Shown here: positions 8,386 through 16,418 of the stretch, in pieces | Numbering within the stretch: position 1 is the first letter of the stretch | Layout of the letters: each line of letters starts with the position of its first letter | Source of the DNA: CAG-411 sp050875145 | GTDB taxonomy: Bacteria > Bacillota > Clostridia > Lachnospirales > Lachnospiraceae | Assembly (NCBI GenBank): GCA_050875145.1 | Contig: JBNMLH010000006.1 | Coordinates: 1 to 64,000, forward strand | Direction of reading: 5' to 3' | Length of the DNA stretch: 64,000 nt | Program-made: the position numbers and the translations under genes | Notes under the pieces: model-generated | Database searches by the model: none | What the model was told of the DNA's origin: nothing | The model's input: the letters and a program-made list of their open reading frames with translations, nothing else

Positions 8386-10473
8386 ATGTATAAGAGTTTT
8401 ACAATGGAGCTTGCAGGTAAAAAGCTTACAGTTGATGTGGGACGTGTAGCGAAGCAGGCGAATGGTGCTGCGTTTATGCATTATGGTGAGACAACTGTGT
8501 TGTCTACTGCTACAGCATCTGAGAAACCAAGAGAAGGAATTGACTTTTTCCCATTGAGTGTAGAATATGAGGAAAAGATGTATGCAGTGGGAAAAATCCC
8601 AGGAGGTTTTAACAAACGTGAAGGAAAGGCATCTGAAAATGCGGTATTGACTTCTCGTGTAATTGACAGACCGATGCGACCTTTGTTCCCAAAGGATTAT
8701 CGAAATGATGTTACCTTGAACAACTTAGTTATGTCTGTAGACCCTGAGTGTAGCCCTGAATTAACTGCTATGCTTGGTTCAGCGATTGCAACTGCTATTT
8801 CAGATATTCCATTTGATGGTCCATGTGCAACGACACAGATTGGAATGATTGATGGAAAATTCATCGTAAATCCTGGACAGGCAGAGATGGAAGTATCTGA
8901 TTTGAAACTGACTGTTGCTTCCACTCGTGAGAAAGTTATTATGATTGAGGCTGGTGCAAATGAACTTCCAGAGGATAAGATGATTGAAGCAATTTATATG
9001 GCACATAGTGTCAATCAGGAAGTGATTGCATTTATTGATAAGATTGTAGCGGAATGTGGAAAGGAAAAGCATTCTTATACAAGTTGTGCAATTCCAGAAG
9101 AATTATTCGAAAAGATCAAAGAGATGGTTCCACCTGCACAGATGGAAGAAGCTGTATTTACAGATGATAAGATGGTTCGCGAGGAGAATATTCGTCAGAT
9201 TAAAGAACAGTTAGAAGAAGCATTTGCAGAAAATGAAGAATGGCTTGGAATGATTGATGAAGCCGTTTATCAATATCAGAAAAAGACAGTTCGTAAGATG
9301 ATTTTGAAGGATCATAAACGTCCAGATGGTCGTGAGCTGACACAGATTCGTCCGTTGTCCGCAGAGGTAGATATTATTCCTAGAGTACATGGTTCAGCGA
9401 TGTTTACTCGTGGACAGACACAGATTTGCAATGTTACCACATTGGCTCCATTATCGGAGGCACAAAAGGTAGATGGATTAAATGAATTGATTACAGGAAA
9501 GCGTTATATGCATCATTACAATTTCCCATCTTACTCTGTAGGTGAAACAAAACCATCCAGAGGACCGGGAAGACGTGAAATCGGACATGGTGCTTTGGCA
9601 GAAAGAGCGTTGATACCAGTACTTCCTAGTGAAGAAGAATTTCCATATGCAATCCGTAGCGTATCAGAGACTTTTGAATCAAATGGATCAACTTCTATGG
9701 CTTCTACTTGTTCCTCTTGTATGTCATTGATGGCAGCGGGTGTTCCAATCAAGAAGATGGTAGCTGGAATTTCTTGTGGTTTGGTAACAGGAGAGACAGA
9801 TGATGATTATGTATTGTTGACTGATATTCAAGGGTTGGAAGATTTCTTTGGAGATATGGACTTTAAGGTGACAGGTACAGATACAGGTATTACTGCAATA
9901 CAGATGGATATTAAAATTCATGGATTGACAAGACCGATTGTGGAAGGTGCAATTCAGAGATGTCGCGAAGCTCGTATGTTTATTATGGATACTTGTATGA
10001 AGCCAGCTATTAGTGAACCAAGAAAAGAAGTAGGACAGTATGCTCCGAAGATTGTACAGATACAGATTGATCCTGCTAAGATTGGTGATGTGGTAGGACA
10101 ACGTGGAAAGACAATTAATGCGATTATTGAGCAGACGGACGTAAAAATTGATATTACAGATGAAGGCGCAGTTTCTATTTGTGGTACTGATGCAGAAAAG
10201 ATGGACAAGGCACTTCGTATGATACAAATTATTACTTCTGATTTTGAAGAAGGACAAATCTTAGAGGGTGATGTAGTAAGCATTCGTGAATTTGGTGCGT
10301 TTGTAGAATTTGCACCAGGAAAAGAAGGTTTAGTGCATATTTCTAAGATTTCAAAAGAACGTATCAATCGTGTAGAGGATGTGCTTACCTTAGGTGATCA
10401 TGTAAAAGTGGTATGTCTTGGTAAGGATAAGATGGGAAGAGTTAGCTTCAGTATAAAAGATGTGAAAGAATAA
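8386..10473 (+). CDS. pnp: Polyribonucleotide nucleotidyltransferase (PNPase)
   Basis: 695 residues from the ATG at 8386, chosen because AAGGAG lies about 10 bases upstream. The longer frame from 8338 would start inside the leader structure. PNPase degrades RNA 3' to 5' phosphorolytically as a trimer in the cytoplasm. The domains are two RNase PH-like cores (the second with FTRGQTQ and REIGHGALAERAL) separated by a helical linker, then a KH domain with G-x-x-G in VVGQRGKT and a C-terminal S1 domain with REFGAFVEF. The length is normal for the family. It is transcribed alone here; rpsO, its frequent upstream partner, is not present. Confidence 0.97.
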   Translation: MYKSFTMELAGKKLTVDVGRVAKQANGAAFMHYGETTVLSTATASEKPREGIDFFPLSVEYEEKMYAVGKIPGGFNKREGKASENAVLTSRVIDRPMRPLFPKDYRNDVTLNNLVMSVDPECSPELTAMLGSAIATAISDIPFDGPCATTQIGMIDGKFIVNPGQAEMEVSDLKLTVASTREKVIMIEAGANELPEDKMIEAIYMAHSVNQEVIAFIDKIVAECGKEKHSYTSCAIPEELFEKIKEMVPPAQMEEAVFTDDKMVREENIRQIKEQLEEAFAENEEWLGMIDEAVYQYQKKTVRKMILKDHKRPDGRELTQIRPLSAEVDIIPRVHGSAMFTRGQTQICNVTTLAPLSEAQKVDGLNELITGKRYMHHYNFPSYSVGETKPSRGPGRREIGHGALAERALIPVLPSEEEFPYAIRSVSETFESNGSTSMASTCSSCMSLMAAGVPIKKMVAGISCGLVTGETDDDYVLLTDIQGLEDFFGDMDFKVTGTDTGITAIQMDIKIHGLTRPIVEGAIQRCREARMFIMDTCMKPAISEPRKEVGQYAPKIVQIQIDPAKIGDVVGQRGKTINAIIEQTDVKIDITDEGAVSICGTDAEKMDKALRMIQIITSDFEEGQILEGDVVSIREFGAFVEFAPGKEGLVHISKISKERINRVEDVLTLGDHVKVVCLGKDKMGRVSFSIKDVKE

Positions 10474-10478
10474 AAAAC

Positions 10479-10512
10479 AGTAGGAAGGCGGTTAATAACC
10501 GCCTTTTACTAT
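10479..10512 (+). terminator. Terminator after pnp
   Basis: A 9-bp GC-rich stem (10485-10493 with 10497-10505) with a 3-base loop is followed by a short T run. The outer AGTA/TACT bases can extend the stem. Confidence 0.7.
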
Positions 10513-10717
10513 TTACATTTTGTTGTGATATAATGAATTTTTGGTGAAATGGTATTGCGGTAAAGTGGGTATTCTAAAAATACAAAAGAAAAGCAAAAAG
10601 GGAGTTTTGTGTTTTGAAAGTTATTTTGAAAATATTACAAAAAGTGTAATGTTTGAAAAATAGGATAGAAAAACGAAAAAAAAGAAAGAGAAATTGGTTA
10701 AAAATCACAAAATGTAC
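10513..10717. other. AT-rich spacer upstream of the pilus operon
   Basis: No gene is seen. An extended -10 element, TGATATAAT (10526-10534), could start a second, longer transcript with a leader of about 235 bases ahead of pilB. I looked for GEMM-I and GEMM-II c-di-GMP riboswitch cores here and saw none. Confidence 0.35.
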
Positions 10718-10746
10718 TTGCTAAGGCAGAAAAAAGCTAGTATAAT
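10718..10746 (+). promoter_or_regulatory. Sigma-A promoter of the pilus operon
   Basis: TTGCTA (10718-10723), a 17-base spacer, then a perfect TATAAT (10741-10746). The predicted start of transcription is only about 25 bases before the pilB ATG. Confidence 0.75.
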
Positions 10747-10778
10747 ATAAATAGTTTTTAAAGTAAGGCGGTTTTAAT

Positions 10779-12500
10779 ATGGGTATACAATTTTCTGAAC
10801 AACGAGGACGTAAAAAGAAACGTTTGGGAGATATTTTGATTTCTGAAGGTGTGATTACCGAAGAACAGTTGGAAGAAGCGCTGGAAAAGCAGCGTGATAT
10901 GAAAGGAAAGAAACTGGGAGCTGTTTTGGTAGAATTGGGTATGACCACAGAGGATGATATTGTAACAGCATTACAGAGACAGCTATCATTAGATCGTGTA
11001 AAACTATCAGAGATTAAGATTCCAGAGGAAATTTTAAAATTAGTAAAAGAAGATGTTCTTAGAAAGAATACATTGTTGCCATTTGCATTCAGTATTGAAA
11101 ATATGAATGTGTTGCGTGTGGCTATGGCAGATCCGCTGGATATTGTAGCAGTGGATGATTTAGCAATTTTGACAAATTTTCAGATTGAGCCGGTAATTGC
11201 TACACCTCGCGACATTACAACGGCAATTGATCGTTATTTTGGTAATACAGAAGCTATGAAAGTGGCTGAGAAGTTTGCAAAAGAGCGAAAGGAACAATAT
11301 GCGGAACGTCGAAAAGAAGAAGAGTTGGAAAATGCAGATGTAAGCAATGCTCCAATCGTGCAGTTGGTAAATAAAATTATTGAACAGGCTGCAAGACAAC
11401 GAAGTTCGGATATACATATTGAAGCATTGGAAGACAAAGTAAGAGTACGTTTTCGTGTGGATGGTGTGTTACAGCAGGCAATGCAGTATGATACAGAATT
11501 GTTGAATGCTATTGTGGCCCGTGTAAAGATTATGGGTGGTATGGATATTTCAGAAAAAAGAAAACCACAGGATGGTCGTATTACAAGTATTGTAGATAAT
11601 GTAGAGTACGATATTCGTGTATCTGTGTTACCGACCGTATTCGGTGAGAAAATTGTTATGCGTTTGACCCAGAAAAGAGGTCTTAACCGAGATAAAAAGG
11701 ATTTGGGACTTGCACCAGATGAGTTGGTACAGTTTGATCGTATATTGAGTCATCCACATGGTATCCTTTTAGTAACTGGACCAACAGGTAGTGGTAAATC
11801 TACTACATTATATACGGCACTTAGTGAGTTAAATACTGAAGATGTAAATATTGTAACAGTAGAAGACCCAGTAGAAGCAAATGTAGATGGAATTAATCAG
11901 GTCCAGGTTAATAATAAGGCAGATATGACATTTGCAAATGCATTGCGTTCTATCTTACGTCAGGATCCGGATATCATTATGATTGGTGAGATTCGAGATA
12001 ATGAGACCGCAGAGATTGCGGTTAAAGCGTCTATTACAGGTCACTTGGTAGTTAGTACCTTACATACAAATAACTCTGCAAGTACCATTACACGTTTGGA
12101 AGATATGGGAATTGAACCATATTTAATTGCAGATTCTGTAGTTGGAGTAATTGCACAGCGTTTGGTGCGTAGACTTTGTCCAAAATGTAAGAAGAGTCGT
12201 ATGGCAGAGGCTGTTGATTTAGAGGCGTTAGGTATGCCGCTAGATAGTGAGGCTGTTATTTATGAGCCTGTTGGTTGCCATATGTGCAATAATACTGGAT
12301 ATTATGGACGAATTGGTGTGTATGAGATTATGGAAATTACACCTAAGCTAAAAGAGGTTATCGCTAGACACGGAAATGCCGATGAAATAAATAAGGTGGC
12401 ATTATCAGAAGGTATGAAGACATTGCGTATATCTGCATCAAAGTATGTTTTAAGCGGTGTGACATCAATTTCTGAAATGAAGCGTATTGCGTTTGAATAA
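10779..12500 (+). CDS. pilB: Type IV pilus extension ATPase PilB (GspE family)
   Basis: 573 residues. This hexameric cytoplasmic motor drives pilin polymerisation. The N-terminus carries two 24-residue repeats (residues 15-38 and 45-68) of the form [R/K]-L-G-x-x-L-x-x-x-G-x-x-T-x-x-x-[L/I]-x-x-A-L-x-x-Q. This matches the c-di-GMP-binding MshEN motif. The second repeat starts with Lys instead of Arg. The ATPase core has Walker A GPTGSGKST (about 334-342), an Asp box and a Walker B region ending DPDIIMIGEIRD. A tetracysteine zinc site (CPKC and CHMC) follows. It is the first gene of the pilus operon and sits 54 bases ahead of pilT. Confidence 0.95.
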   Translation: MGIQFSEQRGRKKKRLGDILISEGVITEEQLEEALEKQRDMKGKKLGAVLVELGMTTEDDIVTALQRQLSLDRVKLSEIKIPEEILKLVKEDVLRKNTLLPFAFSIENMNVLRVAMADPLDIVAVDDLAILTNFQIEPVIATPRDITTAIDRYFGNTEAMKVAEKFAKERKEQYAERRKEEELENADVSNAPIVQLVNKIIEQAARQRSSDIHIEALEDKVRVRFRVDGVLQQAMQYDTELLNAIVARVKIMGGMDISEKRKPQDGRITSIVDNVEYDIRVSVLPTVFGEKIVMRLTQKRGLNRDKKDLGLAPDELVQFDRILSHPHGILLVTGPTGSGKSTTLYTALSELNTEDVNIVTVEDPVEANVDGINQVQVNNKADMTFANALRSILRQDPDIIMIGEIRDNETAEIAVKASITGHLVVSTLHTNNSASTITRLEDMGIEPYLIADSVVGVIAQRLVRRLCPKCKKSRMAEAVDLEALGMPLDSEAVIYEPVGCHMCNNTGYYGRIGVYEIMEITPKLKEVIARHGNADEINKVALSEGMKTLRISASKYVLSGVTSISEMKRIAFE

Positions 12501-12554
12501 AAGATATGACAGAGTATAAATAAACCAGAGATGGTATAAGAAGGGAAAGAGGCT

Positions 12555-13613
12555 ATGATTACGATACAGGAATTACTAGCTGAAGCTAGACAAAGAGGTG
12601 CATCTGATGTTCATATTTCAGTGGGTATCCCTCCTAAATTTAGAATAAATGGTATTTTGGAGGATGTGATCAGTTGTCCAAGACTGATGCCAGAGGATAC
12701 AGAGCAGATGATACAGCCGATGCTCTCTAAGAGAACTACAGAGACATTAGTAGAAAAAGGCGAGGTTGATTTCTCTTATTCATTGCCTGAGTTGGGACGC
12801 TTTCGTGTTAATATCTTCAAGCAAAGGGGTACTTATGCTTGCGTACTTCGTTTGATTAATACAGAAATTCCAACCCCAGAACAATTGGGATTGCCACCTT
12901 CGATATTAGGATTGACAGAACTTAGAAGAGGATTGGTTCTTGTGACTGGACCGACAGGTAGTGGTAAATCTACCAGTCTTGCCTCTTTAATGAATATCAT
13001 CAATGAGACGTATGCGCATCATTGTATTACATTGGAAGACCCAATCGAGTATGTGCATAATCATAAAAAATCAATTATGAATCAGCGTGAGATTGGTTTG
13101 GATACAGGAGGATTTGGGGTGGCACTTCGTGCAGCACTTCGTGAAGACCCTGATGTAATTCTGGTAGGAGAGATGCGTGATCTGGATACGATACAGGTTG
13201 CATTGGAAGCAGCAGAGACAGGTCATTTGGTATTTTCTACTTTGCATACAATTGGTGCAGCACCAACGATTGACCGTATTATTGATGTGTTCCCACCAGA
13301 ACAACAGCAACAGACTCGTATTCAGTTAGCAGAGGTGTTAGAAGCTGTTATTTCACAGCAACTTATGCCTGTTGTTGGCGGAAGAGGTCGTGTGGCGGCA
13401 TTTGAGGTTATGTTGGCTAATCCGGCTATCAAGAATTTGATACGTGAGGCTAAAAGTCATCAGATATCATCTATGATACAGACCAATAAGAAACTTGGTA
13501 TGCAATTGATGGATGATGCAATTTTCGATTTGTATCTAAAACGTAAGATTGATGCAGATCATGCTCTGTCTTATGCCGTAGATCCTGGTTCTTTAGAAAA
13601 GAGGATGTTCTAA
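12555..13613 (+). CDS. pilT: Type IV pilus retraction ATPase PilT
   Basis: 352 residues, normal for PilT. It powers pilus depolymerisation and twitching. Visible: Walker A GPTGSGKST (about 133-141), the Asp box in ITLEDPIEYVH, Walker B ending PDVILVGEMRD, His-box residues in HLVFSTLHT, and the PilT-specific C-terminal motif A-I-K-N-L-I-R-E (canonical form AIRNLIRE), which separates retraction from extension ATPases. Its presence predicts a retractable pilus, not a secretion-only pseudopilus. Confidence 0.95.
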   Translation: MITIQELLAEARQRGASDVHISVGIPPKFRINGILEDVISCPRLMPEDTEQMIQPMLSKRTTETLVEKGEVDFSYSLPELGRFRVNIFKQRGTYACVLRLINTEIPTPEQLGLPPSILGLTELRRGLVLVTGPTGSGKSTSLASLMNIINETYAHHCITLEDPIEYVHNHKKSIMNQREIGLDTGGFGVALRAALREDPDVILVGEMRDLDTIQVALEAAETGHLVFSTLHTIGAAPTIDRIIDVFPPEQQQQTRIQLAEVLEAVISQQLMPVVGGRGRVAAFEVMLANPAIKNLIREAKSHQISSMIQTNKKLGMQLMDDAIFDLYLKRKIDADHALSYAVDPGSLEKRMF

Positions 13614-13637
13614 GACGAATAGTAGAGAGGTGATAAT

Positions 13638-14849
13638 GTGGCGACATATGAATATATAGCGGTGGACAAGTCTGGTAAACAGAAAAAAGGGACGATGGAA
13701 GCACAGAATGAAGACCGCGTAAAAGAGTTTGTGAAAAATGAAGGACTGATACCGATTTCGGTAAAAGAACAAACCTTTTTAAGTAAGGATATTAGTATTG
13801 GAAGCAAAAAGGTAAAGCCAAGAGATTTAAGTGTATTTTGCCGACAGTTTAATAGTATCTTAGCTGCGGGTGTTACAATCTTAAATGCCTTACAGATGCT
13901 TTCAGAGCAAACGGAAAACAAGGTACTTCGTGAGGCAACCAAGCAGGTACAGATAGATGTAGAAAAGGGAGAAAGTCTTACGTCTGCTATGAGCAAACAT
14001 AAAGAGACATTTCCACCTTTATTGATACATATGGTGGAAGCAGGAGAAGCTTCCGGTAGTTTGGAAATTGCCTTTGAACGTATGGCAGTACAGTTTGAAA
14101 AACAAGCCAAAGTGCAAGGGCAGGTAAAAAAAGCGTTGACATATCCAATCGTAGTTATTTGTGTGGCAATTGTCGTTGTTATTGTTATGTTGGTAGTGGT
14201 GTTTCCGCAGTTCCAGGATATGTTTGACAGTTTAGGCTCAGAATTACCAAAGATTACAAAGGTTGTTATTGCCATGAGTGATTTTGTAAAGAACTTTTGG
14301 TGGTTACTTATTATTATAGTTGGTTTGGCTGTTTTTGGTATTCAAGTATTTCGAAAAACACCAAGCGGGCAACTGTTTTTTTCAAAGTTAGCATTGCGGA
14401 TACCAGTTATTAATGATTTGACGGTAAAGTCAGCTTCTGCAACATTTGCCAGAACATTAAGTACGTTGCTTGCTGCAGGTATTTCTTTGGTGGATGCAGT
14501 GGAGATTACATCTAAGGTAATTGGTAACGTGATTGTCAGAGATGCATTGAATGAGACAGTAGATGAGATTAAGCGTGGTGTTCCTCTTTCTATTCCTTTA
14601 AGAGAGAGTGGTATATTTCCGCCTATGGTACATCAGATGACACGTATCGGTGAGGAGACTGGTAATGTAGAAGGTATGTTGGAGAAGATTGCGGATTACT
14701 ATGAAGAAGAAGTAGAGGTAGCAACCACATCTATGACAGCTTTGTTGGAGCCGATGATTATTGTTGTATTAGGCTTAATTATAATGTTTATTTTATTAGC
14801 TATCTATATGCCAATACTTAAAATGTATAGTGCAATTGAGCAAGGTTAA
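13638..14849 (+). CDS. pilC: Type IV pilus inner-membrane platform protein PilC (GspF family)
   Basis: 403 residues from a GTG at 13638, set by the ribosome binding site AGAGGTG. Two homologous GspF domains are visible. The first ends with a membrane segment at about residues 170-192 and is followed by another at about 220-240; the last spans about 372-395. The motifs FCRQFNSILAAGV and FARTLSTLLAAGI mark the two halves. PilC sits under the pilus base and couples PilB/PilT rotation to pilin insertion. The gene order pilB-pilT-pilC is standard. Confidence 0.95.
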   Translation: MATYEYIAVDKSGKQKKGTMEAQNEDRVKEFVKNEGLIPISVKEQTFLSKDISIGSKKVKPRDLSVFCRQFNSILAAGVTILNALQMLSEQTENKVLREATKQVQIDVEKGESLTSAMSKHKETFPPLLIHMVEAGEASGSLEIAFERMAVQFEKQAKVQGQVKKALTYPIVVICVAIVVVIVMLVVVFPQFQDMFDSLGSELPKITKVVIAMSDFVKNFWWLLIIIVGLAVFGIQVFRKTPSGQLFFSKLALRIPVINDLTVKSASATFARTLSTLLAAGISLVDAVEITSKVIGNVIVRDALNETVDEIKRGVPLSIPLRESGIFPPMVHQMTRIGEETGNVEGMLEKIADYYEEEVEVATTSMTALLEPMIIVVLGLIIMFILLAIYMPILKMYSAIEQG

Positions 14850-14937
14850 TTGCGTGTTTCACGTAAGGGGGGGACATGCTTTTAATAAATGGCATACATA
14901 ATGCCGAAGAAAAACAAACAGAAAAGGAGAGATGGTT

Positions 14938-15450
14938 ATGGTAAAGAAAATTACTGACCTACAGAAAAAGAAAGGTAAAAAAGGTTTCTCAATGATCGAA
15001 CTGATTATCGTTATTGCAATTATGGCAATCTTAATTGCTTTGATTGGTACACAGCTTATTCCTTATTTAGAGAAATCTAGAGAGAGAAAGGATGAGACAA
15101 CATTGGATACTTGCTTGACAAACTTTAAATCAGCAATTGCTGAATCAGAGTATACTGCAAGTGGAGCAGTAACTTTTTCTGGAATTGCTGATTTACCAGA
15201 TGATGTTAAGGCTGAGTATGTGGCTGTTGCAGGAGATGCATATGATACAGATGCTGAAGTAACAGAAGCTTTTAAGTCAAAAGAGGCAAAGGGTGCTACA
15301 GTTACATTTGGTATTACAGCAGCTGGTGTTTGTTATGTAACTGTAAAATCTACAGGAGCTGCTCATAAGGGTCTTGTTGTTAGTGACAAGTTCTCAGGAC
15401 GTGCAGATGATAAAAATAATAAGATAACAGGTTCTGGAGATGGTGAATAA
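14938..15450 (+). CDS. pilA: Major type IV pilin (prepilin)
   Basis: 170 residues from the ATG at 14938. The ATG at 14932 lies almost on top of the ribosome binding site AAAGGAG, so the second is preferred. The leader is Lys-rich (class III type, about 16 residues) and ends KKG, with cleavage predicted before F-S-M-I-E. Glu5 and the hydrophobic helix follow (I-I-V-I-A-I-M-A-I-L-I-A-L-I-G). The small, Ala/Thr-rich, Cys-poor head fits a major pilin. A perfect hairpin just after the stop suggests its mRNA is stabilised relative to downstream genes (inference). Confidence 0.88.
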   Translation: MVKKITDLQKKKGKKGFSMIELIIVIAIMAILIALIGTQLIPYLEKSRERKDETTLDTCLTNFKSAIAESEYTASGAVTFSGIADLPDDVKAEYVAVAGDAYDTDAEVTEAFKSKEAKGATVTFGITAAGVCYVTVKSTGAAHKGLVVSDKFSGRADDKNNKITGSGDGE

Positions 15451-15464
15451 TTTTTAATAATTTG

Positions 15465-15492
15465 CTTTCCACCACTATTTAGTGGTGGAAAG
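15465..15492 (+). promoter_or_regulatory. Intra-operon hairpin after the major pilin
   Basis: A perfect 12-bp stem (15465-15476 with 15481-15492) with a 4-base loop. There is no T run after it, and the ribosome binding site of the next gene follows within 10 bases. It looks more like a 3'-end stabiliser or processing site than a terminator. Confidence 0.6.
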
Positions 15493-15513
15493 TATACATA
15501 AAGGAGAAACATA

Positions 15514-16281
15514 GTGATGGAAAGTTTAATTTATTTGTTAGTAATTATATATGGTTTAATTATAGGAAGCTTCCTCAATGTGTTGATTCTTCGTATTCCA
15601 GAAAAAGAAGACTTTGTGGCAAGGCGTTCTCATTGTATGAACTGTGGCTATCAATTGGCATGGTATGATATGATACCTGTATTTAGTTACTTATTTTTAA
15701 AGGGCAAATGCAGAAAATGTGGACAACCTATTTCTAAACAATATCCAATTATAGAAGCGTTAAATGCGGTTCTATATTTTGTCGTTTTTTATGTAAACGG
15801 AATTACTTTTCAAAGCTCTATTTATTGCTTCGTTACATCTGCATTATTAGTGATTTCTGTTATTGATTTTCGCACGTTTGAAATACCATTAGGACTTACT
15901 ATTTTTATTGGAGTTATGGGAATTGTATGTGCTGCAATGGATTATAAGCATATTTCTCTCTATATTATTGGAATGTGTTCTGTGGGACTGTTTTTGGAAA
16001 TCTTATTTATCTTATCCAATGGTAATTGGATTGGAGGTGGAGATGCTACACTTATGATGGCGGCAGGCTTAGTAGTTGGATGGAAAAAGATTATTGTTGC
16101 ATTTTTCTTAGCCTGTATATTAGGTGCAGTAATTCACAGTATTCGGATGAAGGTATCTGACGAAGATCATGTACTTGCTTTAGGTCCATATTTGGCTATG
16201 GGAATTTATATTGTGATGATTTGGGGAGACAAACTGATTAATTGGTATTGTGATATTTCTGGATTATCAGGCTTATTTTAG
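15514..16281 (+). CDS. pilD: Prepilin peptidase / N-methyltransferase (A24 family)
   Basis: 255 residues from GTG 15514. The next codon, ATG 15517, is an equally possible start; AAGGAG lies at 15501-15506. This polytopic membrane aspartyl protease removes prepilin leaders and methylates the new N-terminus. The N-terminal cytoplasmic domain has a tetracysteine site (CMNC and CRKC, about residues 42-75). The A24 catalytic Asp is in I-G-G-G-D-A-T-L-M, and the other Asp is in VIDFRTFEIP. About seven to eight membrane segments are visible. Substrates should be the five pilin-like proteins in this operon. Confidence 0.94.
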   Translation: MMESLIYLLVIIYGLIIGSFLNVLILRIPEKEDFVARRSHCMNCGYQLAWYDMIPVFSYLFLKGKCRKCGQPISKQYPIIEALNAVLYFVVFYVNGITFQSSIYCFVTSALLVISVIDFRTFEIPLGLTIFIGVMGIVCAAMDYKHISLYIIGMCSVGLFLEILFILSNGNWIGGGDATLMMAAGLVVGWKKIIVAFFLACILGAVIHSIRMKVSDEDHVLALGPYLAMGIYIVMIWGDKLINWYCDISGLSGLF

Positions 16282-16296
16282 GCGTAATAAAGATAA

Positions 16297-16410
16297 TATA
16301 ATAACAAATGACAAGTTTTTCTTGTCGCAGAGAGTGAAAACAGTTTCATTTTGTGCGATGTGAAAGACATCGGTATGCAGAAATGCGTTTAAAAACCTTA
16401 ATTAAGGAGG
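16297..16410 (+). promoter_or_regulatory. Structured leader ahead of pilMN with a Shine-Dalgarno-blocking palindrome
   Basis: A TATAAT (16297-16302) without a good -35 may be a weak internal promoter. Hairpins: 16310-16315 with 16321-16326; 16335-16339 with 16344-16348; 16356-16361 with 16367-16372. An alternative helix, 16325-16329 with 16354-16358, is mutually exclusive with the first and third. The palindrome CCTTAATTAAGG (about 16397-16408) overlaps the ribosome binding site AAGGAGG, so it could mask it. No known riboswitch class is recognised. Confidence 0.45.
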
Positions 16411-16418
16411 AAGAAAAA

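Noticed and set aside
9724..10257. 177-codon minus-strand frame within pnp
   Set aside because: Shadow of the strongly conserved KH and S1 coding region; Cys/His/Asn-rich composition typical of antisense frames in AT-rich genes.
10513..10778. c-di-GMP riboswitch upstream of pilB
   Set aside because: Expected by analogy with clostridial pilus operons, but neither the GEMM-I nor the GEMM-II conserved core is present, and the promoter lies only about 30 bases before the gene.
13610..14275. 221-codon minus-strand frame within pilC
   Set aside because: Antisense shadow of a well-supported gene with no initiation signal.
16353..16418. 22-codon N-terminal extension of the PilM-PilN protein
   Set aside because: It begins inside a leader hairpin and has no ribosome binding site, while GTG 16419 follows AAGGAGG and starts the conserved PilM sequence.
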